Source: Undaria pinnatifida
Taxonomy: Eukaryota > Sar > Phaeophyceae > Laminariales > Alariaceae
NCBI GenBank assembly: GCA_012845835.1
Contig: JABAKD010000017.1
Location: 6,379,151 to 6,443,150, forward strand
Direction of reading: 5' to 3'
Length of the DNA stretch: 64,000 nt
Within the stretch, counting starts at the first letter, position 1. Each line of letters opens with the position of its first letter. The translations under genes were made by a program, and so were the position numbers. This document shows, in pieces, positions 13,216-23,089 of this stretch. The notes under the pieces were generated by a model. That model was not told where the DNA came from, did not search any database, and saw only the letters and a list, made by a program, of their open reading frames with translations.

Positions 13216-13569
13216 GAGAGTAAAAACCGATACCACACAGCACGTAGTCTACGCGTGTAGAGCGTAAACTAATGCCAAGAGCTTGATATGGACTAACAGT
13301 GGACTACTTACTACTTCTGTCGTTTCCTCAATTTCTCCTTTTCTTGCATGAATCCGATTCCGAGCTTCATCATATAGTCTACATATTTCGATCGGATAAA
13401 TCCGACGAGCCCACGCAGACTGACCCTCTAGTCTGGCCACGAAGAGACGTTTCCAGTATGTTTCTTGACTTTTCGACTCAACCAAGCATCCAGGGCCAGC
13501 AGAGGGATCGCCAAATATTTGCTGCATGTTCTCTACGTAGCAACTGACAGGCGCGCACTAAGGCAGCAT

Positions 13570-13685
13570 CTCCTACTACATGCATGATACCTTAATATGA
13601 TACGCGCGATCGGAGTATCACACACAGCTTGAAACGATGAGTTTCGACCAAACCTTCGATCTCACAGCAGCTGGAGTGTTTTTTG
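13570..13685 (+). repeat. Family A terminal module, short solo copy
   Basis: The copy keeps GATACGCGCGATCGGAGTATC, CACACAGCTTG, GATGAGTTTCGACC and TTCGATCTCACAGCAGCTGG. The last part has a small duplication of AGC. It lacks the upstream half of the module. Confidence 0.7.
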
Positions 13686-14029
13686 TTTTTATTTTAGCTA
13701 TCTAGATCCGAGGCTCGCAGACCGACCGGGTCTCTGTGTGTATAGTTATCGTGGAGAGACTTGCTGACGGTATTCTAGGGGTGAAACACTGTGTCGCGGC
13801 CTTTGTTATTCAATTTCTCGAACGCTATTATAATTATGCTGCTACTTGTTGCTGCAGACCACTCTTGTTTCGTCGATGGAATACTTTAGTCGTACGCGAT
13901 TGCTCTGAACAAAGAACTTGGCAGTTGAGAGTTTCAGCCTCGATCGAGTTTTAGACGAAACTATACACATAAATTCCTGGTATGACTTTTTTGTCTGATT
14001 GCTGGTGGTACACCAAGTAACCGTCATCA

Positions 14030-14480
14030 GGGGAAGATAGGGTCCATTTCCAGCATCATAATCCATTCACATATATACAACTCGGACAACGCCGGAACGA
14101 ACACGAATATATCACCAGGATTGATACCTCCCCGCACAGTGTGGAAATCCCCAATGCCACCGACTGGCCGACTTTGAATTGGCTGGGGTTCGTATATAAT
14201 AGAGCCAACTCCACCCGGAGACAATAGGGTCCCATCCCCCATTCCATATATCTAAAAATAAAACAAACAGGGGAAGAAAGCCGAGTTCTCTCGGGTCGAC
14301 ACCACCCCCCACGGTGTGGAAACCCGAATTCCATTGGCGAGAATCGCTGATTGGTTCGAGCTCCACAGCGGCCCCCCACCATAAGTAGGAGGATGATAGA
14401 GGCTCGCCAACCGATGGGGGGCAGATCCGTCGCACACGGGGAAGATAGGGCTCCATTCCCGGTTGAGAAATCCTCCGAAT
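14030..14480. repeat. Degenerate tandem repeat, about 3 units of 170-220 bp
   Basis: GGGTCCATTTCC (14,039), GGGTCCCATCCCCCATTCC (14,226) and GGGCTCCATTCCC (14,447) mark three units; GTGTGGAAATCCC (14,138) and GTGTGGAAACCCG (14,311) mark two of them internally. The reverse strand is open for 168 codons over two of the units. Repetition alone could keep it open, and no domain is seen. Confidence 0.6.
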
Positions 14481-14639
14481 CTCTACAGCCCCAGCAACGC
14501 GGGAACTATGACGATATTCTCCCGTGTCGATATACCGCCCGGCACGGCGCGTTAGCCACGACTCCATCGGCTTATTTCTTGTGATTGGCTGGTAGGCATT
14601 GTCCCAACAAGTTCGCAATTATTTCGACTGAGTCGGGTT

Positions 14640-16980
14640 TTGTTCAATACTTCTGGCATAAGGCAAACATTTTCTATACGAGCGCAGTTCAATGAGTTAT
14701 TTGCATGATAAGTCGCACGAAAGCGATTTTGAGCCTATGTCAGGTTGACGTGCCGAGCAAGCACGCTCCAAATGAGGACGAGAAACACATGAACAGCAAC
14801 AACAGCACCAAACGCAATATAAATGGACGAACCAGAGCGACTTGTATGCAGGATACAGGGGGGCCCGGTTATGAGCACAATAAATTTCAAACAAAAATGG
14901 GGTGTTCAAAGAGAAACGACATACTAATATGTGGAACTAAGCCTGGCACGACTCAAACACAATAACCAACCGTTGAAAAAAAGCCTGGAATTAGGCTAAA
15001 ACAGTGCGCATTTGACTCTCTGGCATAATGGCCGAATGAAAACCATGCAACACTTGCTGTGCCCGAATAATCGTCTCTTTGCCGCTTATGCGTCACCGAA
15101 AAAAAAGCTCAAAATCCCGATTTCATTCGCTTATTGGGTCAGAAACCTAACTAAGCTCGCTATTATTTTCGCGGGTTTCCTTGCATACTAGCGTAGGGAA
15201 AAAAAATGCCATGCGACCGCCATTCGCACCGAATGCTTGACCTCGGGATGAATCTATGCAGTTGGTGCCCAGAGCGTCACGATGAAGTCACTCGAGACGT
15301 AAGAAGAGCGGTCAAATCGCCATTTTCCGGCATAATAACAGCCATATATATTGCCCACACAGGTAAGAGCAATGAGGGCCTGCTTCGGCTTGACCCAGGC
15401 CGATCGTGAATCAGACCGTAACACCCCTTTTCTTTCTTCTCTGTCCTTTCAGGTCTTTTCTTTTCTCCAATTGACTTGCGTCTGACGTGCGTATTCGCAG
15501 TGATACTAGGGTACCACGAGATATTTGTGCAAAAGACTTCTAGTTCGTTTTGTACCGCTGTATTGTCGATTGCTGTGGCGCACAGGAGATGTTGTCAAGA
15601 AGACCCCTGTTACTCTGTTTTATCGGTTAATTCTTGGCGAACACGAGCTTGCGTTTTCAGGAAGATCGCTTATCTTTTATTATACTGTCATCAGTTTGTT
15701 GCTGGCGCACACGATGTAAGGACCCGCAACAACAGTCAGTAGTCAGCCCAATTCATGCAACCACACAACAAAGCGCTCGAAACACAACTACCTTGATAAT
15801 CACACCTACCTTTAGAAGTGTATCCCACGTTTGGTTTGTGGGGATAAATATGCATGGAATTAGTGTGGGATTTATTATGCGGTTCTGCAAGATGGATGGG
15901 TGATCGTGGACCAATATATACGGAACGACTCTTTGGAGCGGCGATGAAAAAGACTGACAAAACATTGTTTTTCGTACTGCGATTTTAAAGAGCGATTCCG
16001 TTCGTTGTGTTTATTTCCTATTTTTTCTATGGCCTGGCTTGTTTTGTTGTGCTCTCGTACCCGGTATCACTTGATGTATCCCTTGCTTTATTGCGATTGT
16101 TTGGGTTACTCTGTCTCACAGTCTGTGGCCACATAAAAGTAAATTGTATCTCTCTTCTAGGATGAAGAATCAGCACGGACACTTGGTGTAATGTTATTGG
16201 GTAGGGAACGGTCCCCCTCGAAAACAACGAACGCTCGAACAAAGGCATTTAACCTTGAAATCTGATATCGAAAAGCAACGACACAGCAGTCAGTCGCACG
16301 ATGTGCAAAATAGGCCAAACGCTTCAAGGTGTGACCATGAAAAAAGTGCGGTGGGGACGAAATGAGAAGTCGATCAATTTGGAAATGATGCCAACTTGGG
16401 AAAAAATGTTTTCCCATATGTTTTTGCGTTCGAGCTCCGCATATGCCAAGATCTGAGAACAGCTCGGGCGAATACCGCCGAAAATACAAAACATTCGCGC
16501 ACTTCTCGCTTGTCTCGCTCAGCCCACGTCCCCGATCCCGGCCAGCGGCGGAACGGATACGGAAGGGCGAGGGGCGTTTGAGTCGCCCCCGAAGACGGCG
16601 CTCGAACGAAGCTATTTGACCGAGAACTCCTGTTCCGAGAATCGCATACTGAGGTCGAGATGGAAAAAACCTCCTGGCCGAATGCAGAAAAAAAGAATGA
16701 TCCTATAAATATTGAGTGTATTTTCATTTTTATAATATATCAAGCGCTCAGAGACGGCCCCACGTGGTAGCCTGAGTGACCCGAGAAATTTGGGTGGTTG
16801 ACGGCAACTTACGCGAGTAGGCTTGCCTGAACACGTCGGCTCTCGGGAGATTTCGACCCACCCGGGCATGCTTTAGTATGCCCCCCTTGAAATTTGTTCG
16901 AGTCCCTTACGGATACTATCGTGACGCATGAAGAGTGGTTTTATATATTGTACAAATTGAAATTCTACAAAGGCTGACAA
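14640..16980. other. No gene recognised
   Basis: Open frames of 60-117 codons occur on both strands (for example reverse 16,374-16,727 and forward 15,476-15,742), none with a known motif. Two stretches near 16,225 and 16,597 share a CGCTCGAAC(A/G)AA block, hinting at an old duplication on the reverse strand. No splice-bounded exon could be defended. Confidence 0.45.
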
Positions 16981-17000
16981 AGTATTTTAATTGTGAGACG

Positions 17001-17632
17001 CCCCCCCCCCCCCCCCCCCCCCCCCCCCTGCCCCCCGCCACCCCTTATTTATTATTTTTCTTCATATTTACCCCACGTTTTCTTCCTGTTTTTCCCCTCT
17101 CACCGATTAAATAGATGTATACCACATGCCTCCACACACACAAGAAGTATAGTATAATACTGCGGCCGTGTATACCCCCGCCACAAACTCCCCCCCCCCG
17201 GTAGATATACAAGAGACAACGCACCGGATTCCCCCCTCCCTCGCGCTCCTTTTTCCCTCCATGCCTAGCCGATTAAACACAAATATGCATTAAATTGTGA
17301 GACCCCACCCCCATCGATGCCTGACCGATTATAACATGATTTGCCACAGGTTTACACACATGAAAAGTATGTTATAACACTGCGACCTTGTATACCCTCG
17401 CGATAAACTGTTGGAACCCGCAACCCGCCCCCGCCCCCCCCCGCCCTCCGCCCACCCCAACACTCCCCCCCCCCCCCAAAAAAAAAAAAAAAAAAAAGTA
17501 AACTGGTGCCAAAACCGGCAGATTTATCCCCTTGAAAGGATTATAACTTACATGCACAAATTGCCCCCCCTCCCCCCCCCCCCCCCCCCCCCCACCCCCT
17601 CCAAACCCGCTCGCTTTTGATCAAAACCAGGC
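17001..17632 (+). repeat. Family A poly-C modules with internal duplication
   Basis: A 28-base C tract (17,001-17,028) is followed by two related blocks at about 17,103-17,189 and 17,323-17,409. Both carry an ACCGATTA-like start, a CCACA block, AAGTAT, TATAA(T/C)ACTGCG and CGATAAACT or CACAAACT. Further C tracts lie near 17,465 and 17,565. A module at 17,500-17,560 reads AAACCGGCAGATTTATCCCC and TTGAAAGGATTATA. This is the upstream, homopolymer-rich half of the copy whose end is at 17,962. Confidence 0.7.
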
Positions 17633-17962
17633 CCCCACGTCATTCAAAACTCCGCCCCCCCCCCTCACCGGTTATTCGACTCACAATATTCACTTGATAA
17701 AAGGATACGTTTCCCTCCACAGCTGTCAGATTTTGTCCCCCTCAGAAACGGGTTTTATAGTTTCCGCGCACAGACTGAGTAAAATCACCCTGTTGACCCT
17801 GATAGCTACACTGTAGTTGTAAGGGGAGTCGCCGACCTATATCCTTAATGAGGACACACAACTCGTAATGCGCGCGATCGGAGTATCACACACAGCTTGC
17901 AAAGATGAGTTTCGACGAAATCTTCGATCTCACAGCTGGAGTGTATTTTCATTTTTTATGAT
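17633..17962 (+). repeat. Family A terminal module, near-consensus copy
   Basis: This copy holds the full run of landmarks: CCCCCACGTCATTCAAAACT, a C tract, CACCGGTTATTCGACTCAC, CTTGATAAAAGGATAC, CCACAGCTGTCAGATTTTGT, CCCCCTCAGAAACGGG, TTTTATAGTTTCCGCGCACA, CCTGTTGACC, GGGGAGTCGCCGACC, CTTAATGAGGACACACAACT, GCGCGATCGGAGTATCAC, then the inner fold, CACAGCTGGAGTGTATTTT and an AT-rich tail. It is the best forward copy outside the 28 and 59 kb clusters. Confidence 0.85.
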
Positions 17963-18015
17963 ATATATTAATTATTGAACAAGTTTTCACCGCAAGCAAC
18001 ATGGTAGTATACACA

Positions 18016-18258
18016 TACCTGCGGTACCAGATTCCAACTCGAACAGACGCTCAAGTTCCAACCTAGCCCAAATATCATAGAGGGAGAAATCAAGGTGTGT
18101 AAATATAAAATTCAGTACTTTTGGTCGAGGTGCATGGGCTATGTACAACGCTAAGGGTGGACATATATCATTTTCGTCCTAAAGCGGTCATCTTGTCACC
18201 CGTTTCCTTCGACAGACCGCACAAGAAAAGTTAACTTTGCACACCCTGGACAACCATG
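18016..18258 (+). repeat. Long inverted end, left copy
   Basis: It starts near ACCTGCGGTACCAG and runs to GCACACCCTGGACAACC. It is a diverged match to the third copy at 21,216-21,478 in the same orientation and to 20,635-20,872 in reverse. It abuts the AT-rich tail of the family A copy ending at 17,962. Confidence 0.75.
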
Positions 18259-18319
18259 ATAGTTGTCAGTTGTCTGGCAAACGATGACTGTTTGAATAAA
18301 TAAGCTGCACCACTATTCT

Positions 18320-18712
18320 AGACTTGTTGTTTTGGACAACTACCCTTTGAAAAAATATCGCAAATAGTTACCCTGAACAACTACTCTTTGAAAAAGCTGC
18401 GCAATTAGTTGTCCTGGACAACTACTTTTGTTTTTAACGCTATGCAAATAGTTGTTCTGGGCAACTACTCTTTGACACAGCTGCCCAACTAGTTGTCCTG
18501 GACAACTACTCTTTGAAAAAGCTGCGCAAATAGTTGTCCCTAACAAACTGCTCTTTGAAAAAGCTGCGCATTAATTTGTCCTGGACAAATCCTTTTTTTT
18601 TAATAGCTGTGCAGATAGTTGTTCCGGACGACCAATTTTGAAAAGCTGAGCAACTAGTTGGTCCTGGATGTCCTGTACAACTGCTTTTCAAAAATGCTAC
18701 GCAACGTTTTTG
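18320..18712 (+). repeat. Left palindromic array, about 9 units of 41-45 bp
   Basis: Each unit has GACAACTACTCTTTGAAAAA, GCTGCGCAAATAG and TTGTCCTG in variant forms. The junction between units forms GTTGTCCTGGACAAC, a perfect 7-bp inverted repeat around one central base. Units vary by substitutions and small indels, so the array is not freshly expanded. Open frames on the reverse strand arise only from the repeat. Confidence 0.85.
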
Positions 18713-18834
18713 AAAAATGAGGTGTATGCGTAATAATAGTGTTTTAGGGAGACCTAGTCTTGTATCATGTGAAAAATGGAAATTAATCCGTTCCGGGAAA
18801 GTACTTTAACACATCATGGCAAAATCGAATGTGC

Positions 18835-19089
18835 TCATGCACGTGAGACACCTTCATTACGGGGGACACGAACCGAGCAACCGAGCAACGAACCGAAATG
18901 ATCGCGATATTGCAGCAACCGCGCGTGCTTGTGTTCGATATGGTCGTTGGTACTTGAGGCTGATTCTCCGCTGATGCCGATGTAGACGCCGTTTTTGGTG
19001 TTGTCGCGGCACAATGGACTCCCAAAACACGCGAAACACAGCTTGTCGGTGGAATTGCTGTCTTTCAACTTGACTCCAAAATTGTAATA
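18835..19089 (-). CDS. Zinc-finger-like exon, BED/C2H2 type (fragment)
   Basis: Reading on the reverse strand from 19,089, the frame gives YYNFGVKLKDS, then CFAC (a C-x2-C pair), about 28 residues later NDHIEHKH (H-x4-H). That C-C...H-H spacing fits a BED-type or long C2H2 finger, a DNA-binding module common in transposases and in proteins derived from them. A polypyrimidine-CCTCCACAG acceptor-like site lies directly upstream, in phase with the first codon. A second open frame just upstream on the same strand (to about 19,200) may be the preceding exon. No catalytic core follows. Its position between two matched arrays and inverted ends suggests it belongs to the surrounding mobile element. 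The end is uncertain; the frame stays open past the finger to 18,835. Confidence 0.4.
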   Translation of the reverse strand, partial: YYNFGVKLKDSNSTDKLCFACFGSPLCRDNTKNGVYIGISGESASSTNDHIEHKHARLLQYRDHFGSLLGCSVRVPRNEGVSRA

Positions 19090-19787
19090 CTGTGGAGGAA
19101 GCTGGGTTCGGCTTGGGCACAAACTCGTGAGTATCTAGAGGCAAGTACTCCCTGATCGCATCTGCGAATACATCACCCTCCTGTGCGTTCGTTCAGTCCA
19201 GAAAAAAGGCGCGTCATTCCGCTAGATGAGAAAACCGTGTCATGCCACACGATAAATGTTTGACTCACGAGGCTGCGGTGTTGCTCGGAAGACAGGGACT
19301 ACGCAAAGGTGCTGACCAACGTTTCCATTTCTGGGTTCGAACACGCATACCCACGGGACGACATCAACAGTAACCAAAGGTCAATGCACAGTAGTGACAG
19401 AAGTAAGAGATACCGATGTGTTCAACACAACTCCAACGCATCGGTAATGTCGTCGACCGTCACTGGTGCTGTCGACGAGCCAGTTCCCCCGTCGTCAGTT
19501 TCCAGACCATTTGCTAGGTAATTTATTACCTTAGCCGTGTGTATAGTTGGCCGTGCCGTGTTGTGTGTGCTTGTGGGCTGAAAATCGATGTCGTGTTGTG
19601 TCCAGCACCGTTGGATCTTCGGTCACTGTTCTGTTTTGAGTATCAAGAGGCCACATTCATCAACTGTTGTGCACCACTGCTGATACTACTACGCCCGTAT
19701 ACAACGGCAGCTTGCACTGCCGGGGTTGTAACGAAGACCAATGATAGGGACAGCTTACGCTATACCTACAATGGGACTTGAAGGGTG

Positions 19788-19903
19788 CGCCAGCTAGCGT
19801 TGGGCTGCGAAAGCAACTGAGTTAAATCGACACACGACGCGTATGAAAATACGCGGAAGTGTGGTGAGCTAAAGCTTTATTTTTCCCCATCCGCCGGAGG
19901 ATG
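19788..19903 (+). repeat. Dispersed repeat B with poly-A tail, copy 1
   Basis: The block CCAGCTAGCGTTGGGCTGCG, a TTAAATCGACACAC block, GAAAATACGCGG, GTGTGGTGAGCT and TTATTTTTCCCCATCCGCCGG is followed by about 24 A residues and a CTA triplet run (19,904-19,950). The same order of blocks occurs in reverse at 62,585-62,775. A defined 3' end followed by poly-A suggests a retroposed sequence, such as a SINE or the 3' end of a LINE. This copy lies inside the 18.0-20.9 kb element, so it inserted there or was carried by it. Confidence 0.55.
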
Positions 19904-20059
19904 AAAAAAAAAAAAAAAAAAAAAAAACTACTACTACTACTACTACTGCTGTGTTCTGCATCTCAAGAGTCGTACTCAACAACTGGCTCTCACTGCTGTT
20001 CTGAGTCTCAAGAGGTTCCTTGAATTATCTGTATCCGCATATATCTCCGCAGTGCACCC

Positions 20060-20360
20060 AAACTATTCACCAGTTGTCCTGGACACCTACATAAATGCCG
20101 CGCAACTATTAATGGTTGTCCTGGACAACTACTTTTTAAAAACGCTGCGCAAGTTGTTGTCCTAGACAACTACTGTTTAAAAAAGTTGCGCAAATAGTTG
20201 TCCTGGAAAACTATGAAAAAAAATAGCTGCGCCAATAGTTGTCCTGTTGTCCTGAACAAACATTTTTTAAAAGAGCTGCGCAAATAGTTGTCCTGGACAT
20301 CTACGCTTTAGAAACCTGCGCAAGTAATTGTCTTGGACACTACTCGATCTGGACAACTAT
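20060..20360 (+). repeat. Right palindromic array, about 6-7 units
   Basis: The units match the left array (GTTGTCCTGGACAACTAC, then an A-rich stretch, then GCTGCGCAA) and have the same orientation as the left array, although the flanking long ends are inverted. Several units have lost the perfect palindrome. It is followed by GTAGCTGTCCAGGGTGCGCA, a further diverged unit. Confidence 0.8.
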
Positions 20361-20439
20361 ACGCAACTATTGGTTGTAGTTGCCAGGGGTAGCTGTCCAG
20401 GGTGCGCAACCTTGCACACGACTGCGACAGTAAGAAGGT

Positions 20440-20640
20440 AGGTGTGTATGACTATCAATATGGCACCTAGGTGTGCATGAAAATCTTTCGGGTACGAGAA
20501 CACAACAAAACAGGTCCAAAACGATGTTATGCACACCTGCCACAAATAAGTCATGCACACCTATAGCCTACCTCTTCCATTCGCACAAATAAGTCATGCA
20601 CATCTATAGTCTACCTCTTCAATTCTCGCACTCGTGTGCA
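20440..20640. repeat. Short repeat AAGTCATGCACA(C/T)CTATAG, inside the right end
   Basis: Two adjacent units of about 50 bp (near 20,545 and 20,590) share CACAAATAAGTCATGCACA, a CTATAG block and CTACCTCTTC. A stretch GGTACGAGAACACAACAAA at about 20,492 recurs at about 38,313, showing that pieces of this end are dispersed in the window. Confidence 0.6.
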
Positions 20641-20872
20641 AGGTTGACTTGTTGTGCGGTTTGCCAAAGGAAAAGGGTGAAAAGGTGACCGCTTAAGGGC
20701 GATAAAAATATATACACCCTCGGAGCGACTCTTATCGGCGTACGTAACCTATGCGCCCCTACCCAAAGTAGTGAATTGTATATGTACACAAACTGATCCC
20801 AACCCCTTTGAAATTCGGGCTAGGTTAGAGCCTATGCTGCTGGTCGGGTTGGGACTTGGTACCACGTATGTC
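20635..20872 (-). repeat. Long inverted end, right copy
   Basis: In reverse complement it reads through GGTACCAAGTCCC, CCGAATTTC, CACTACTTTGGGTAGG, the GGTTACGTACG part, CCCTTTTCC and GGCAAACCGCACAACAAG, matching the left end and the copy at 21,216-21,478. Divergence is substantial, so the element is not recent. Confidence 0.7.
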
Positions 20873-21215
20873 AGTGCACTATACTACTGCTACTGCGTAC
20901 CAAGTACATTCGTAGTAGAAAATTAAATAGGGGTGCATATGCTTCTTACAACAATTAATAGTTCAACTACAACAACAGACGTAGTCTACCGATATATTGT
21001 GGTTTTCACATGCACTCGCATATTCAAATCCGTGGTCGCAGGAGAGGCTCCAGTCACGCTGTAGCTGAAGAACACCCCAGGGAAAAAACACTAGCAAACC
21101 AAAGGTGGTACACGCAGATATCACAGCTGACGCAATTCATGCCTCCACCAGAAACAAATAAAAGTGAAATCGGGAGTCAGCCTACGAGGTGCCAGGTCCA
21201 TACTGGTGCATACGT

Positions 21216-21478
21216 CTACACCTGGTACCAGGTCCTATCCCGACCAGAAGCTTTACCCATAACCCAGCCCGAACATCATAGAGGATGGGATCAGGGTGTG
21301 TAGATATGAAATTATTGTGAAACAGTACTTTGGGCAGGCGTGCATGGGTTATGTACACCGCTAAGGGTGTACATACATATTTTTCCCTGGAGCGGACACC
21401 TCTTTACCCTTTCCCTTTGGCAGACCACACAACATGCCAACCTTGGCACACGAGAGAGTGGGAGAGTGAGATAGGTAG
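21216..21478 (+). repeat. Third copy of the long end, solo
   Basis: Landmarks CACCTGGTACCAGGTCC, CATCATAGAGGATGGGATCA, GGGTGTGTAGATATGAAATT, CAGTACTTTGGGCAGG, CGTGCATGGGTTATGTACAC and CGCTAAGGGTGTACATA follow in the same order as the left end of the 18.0 kb element. It ends at AGGTAGGTGTGCATGACTT, directly against a truncated SINE. Confidence 0.75.
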
Positions 21479-21491
21479 GTGTGCATGACTT

Positions 21492-21710
21492 CACACTTCT
21501 ACTTTCCAGCTTCTGAACAAGTCATGGTCACAGGTGTCGGCTCTTCTCTCCCCCGGTTCTTGCCTTCAATGTTCATCGCGCATAGGGTTCAGCAATCCCA
21601 CTGCTCGTCGAATTTCATCGAGGGTTGCTTAAACTCACGTTCTTGCCTTGTCCGCAACTCAATTTAAGGAAAAGGAAAAGTCCCCACCAATTTATACAAG
21701 TACAAAGGCT
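21492..21710 (-). repeat. tRNA-derived SINE, truncated copy
   Basis: The body sequence (CACACTTCTACTTTCCAGCT, GGTTCTTGCCTTCAAT, ATCGCGCATAGGGTTCAGCA, ATCCCACTGCTCGTCG, AAAAGTCCCCACCAATTTAT) matches the fuller copies at 44.0, 45.6 and 61.5 kb. The tRNA-like head is missing, and no poly-T (reverse-strand poly-A) is left at the tail end. The head side is replaced by copy 2 of the hairpin repeat at 21,714. Confidence 0.75.
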
Positions 21711-21713
21711 CTC

Positions 21714-21790
21714 CGACTGGGTGCCGGAATCGCCGGCACCCATGCTTCGGGTAGGACAGGGAAGGAGTTGGAATTGTTCCATCCGACACA
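21714..21790. repeat. Dispersed hairpin repeat, copy 2
   Basis: GGGTGCCGGAATCGCCGGC followed by ACCC forms a perfect 9-bp stem with a 5-base loop. The downstream CATGCTTCGGGTAGGACAGG matches copy 1 at 13,145-13,215. Confidence 0.65.
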
Positions 21791-21904
21791 AACAAAAATT
21801 GAAATTGCAAGGAATGCCAAGAGTTTCATCCCAAAATAATAGTTTGGCAGGTGTGCGCGGTCTCCTGCACTACTTGTTTTTTGCGTGGGAGCTCATGTAA
21901 GTTT

Positions 21905-22500
21905 CCATGAATATACGTGTGGTGCTAGGTCTAGGCGATGGTGTGGGTGATGGGGAAGAAGGGGGCGTTCGGGGCGGGGGGGGGGGGGGAAGCAGCGGCA
22001 TGGATGGCTCTCGAAAGATAATGAGGTGATATCCTGTGGGTAAAGTGTTTATTAATCTGGCGGATTTCGATATTTGGTGGGGCGTTTGAGTAAGGGAGAG
22101 CGAGAGGGGGGGGGAGGGGGAGGGGGGGGGAGGATTTTTTTGCAGGTTTAGGCCATAAATAATATTCAAATATTCAAATACACTTCGGCTGTGAGATCAA
22201 AGATATGTAGGGGCTTGTTGTACGCGTGGTGCTAGGTCTAGGCGATCGTGCGGGTGGTTGGAAAAGAGGGGGCGTTGAAGGGGGGGTCGGGAGGAAAAGC
22301 ATTGAAAACTACGTCATGGATGGTCAGAAAGATAATGACGTGATATCAGCTGCGTATAGGTGTTTATTACTCTGGCCGATTTCGATTGTGAGTGGGGCGT
22401 TTGGACAAACTAGGCGGAAGGGGGGGGGGGGGTCGGGGGACGGGGGGACGGGGGGCGGGGCATTTCAATATGTGCGCGGAAACTAAAAATTCTCAAAGGG
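21905..22500 (-). repeat. Family A internal modules (ACGCGTGGTGCTAGGTC type)
   Basis: Two modules in tandem begin with a GTGGTGCTAGGTCTAGGCGA block, continue through a G-rich run, then CATGGATGG(C/T), a GAAAGATAATGA(G/C)GTGATATC block, GTTTATTA and GTGGGGCGTTT, and end in a further G tract. The first ends in a short terminus (CACTTCGGCTGTGAGATC) near 22,190. Long open frames such as 22,226-22,486 are made of G-rich repeat and are not genes. Confidence 0.8.
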
Positions 22501-22920
22501 GACAAACCTGACGATTGAAGCCATAAGACATCCCTTTAAATCATCTGGCTTGTAATGTTTACTATTCTAGAAGTTTGATGTTCGATGCAGCATGCAACCC
22601 AGTGTTTAAGTGGAGTAAATAACGTGTTAAATCTTCATAAGTTGTTGTTGTATGATACATGGATCGAAAGCTAGAATATTTTATAGAACATTTGTAGTTA
22701 CCATCATCTTCTGACATCGCTAATTAAAAGAAAGAGATACGTATCGTCAAATACAACAGGCGAGGTGATGTGGTCATGCACTGTTTGTCACCACCATCAT
22801 ACAATTACCGTTATTTTCTGACATCGCTAACTATACGAAAGAGATACGTATTGCCAAATACAGGATGCGAGGTGATGTATGTGGACATGTACTGTCTCCG
22901 CCATTGAGCATTAGCGGGAG
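22500..22920 (-). repeat. Family A AT-rich module with internal duplication
   Basis: After GGGGACAAACCTGACG comes an AT-rich block with GTTTACTATTCTAGAA, a GATGCAGCATGCAACCCAGT block, ATGGATCGAAAGCTAGAATA and TTCTGACATCGCTAA. The last part, through AGAGATACGTAT and GGCGAGGTGATGT, occurs twice (about 22,690-22,800 and 22,805-22,915). The same module lies at 25,190-25,620 and, reversed, at 58,090-58,400. Confidence 0.85.
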
Positions 22921-23089
22921 GGATGCGAATCGTCAGTGTTTAAGGAACGCTTGGTATACATGCGCTCAATTACGTTACCTTGTTAGTCATACTTGGTATA
23001 CACGCGCTCAATTACGTTACCTCGTTAGTCATACTTCGCTTGGCATAGGTTGGGAGGCGATCATGCAGACGGTACGTACGAAATACCCT

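Larger units (their letters stand above)
18016..20872. mobile_element. Probable DNA transposon with long inverted ends and paired palindromic arrays
   Basis: A block at 18,016-18,258 (landmarks GGTACCAG, CATAGAGGG, GTGTGTA, CAGTACTTT, GTGCATGGGCTATGTACA, GCTAAGGGTG, CGACAGACCGCACAA) recurs as its reverse complement at about 20,635-20,872. Inside lie an array of a roughly 42-bp repeat next to each end (18,320-18,712 and 20,060-20,360), and between them a zinc-finger-like exon on the reverse strand. Long inverted ends, subterminal repeats and a DNA-binding zinc finger together are what many hAT-like or other cut-and-paste transposons show. No transposase catalytic core was recognised, so it is probably non-autonomous or gutted. 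Exact tips and target-site duplications could not be fixed. A third end copy lies at 21,216-21,478. Confidence 0.6.

Noticed and set aside
18320-18712. CRISPR-like array because of palindromic repeats of about 42 bp
   Set aside because: The units are contiguous and diverged with no separate spacers; the second array and inverted ends point to a transposon.
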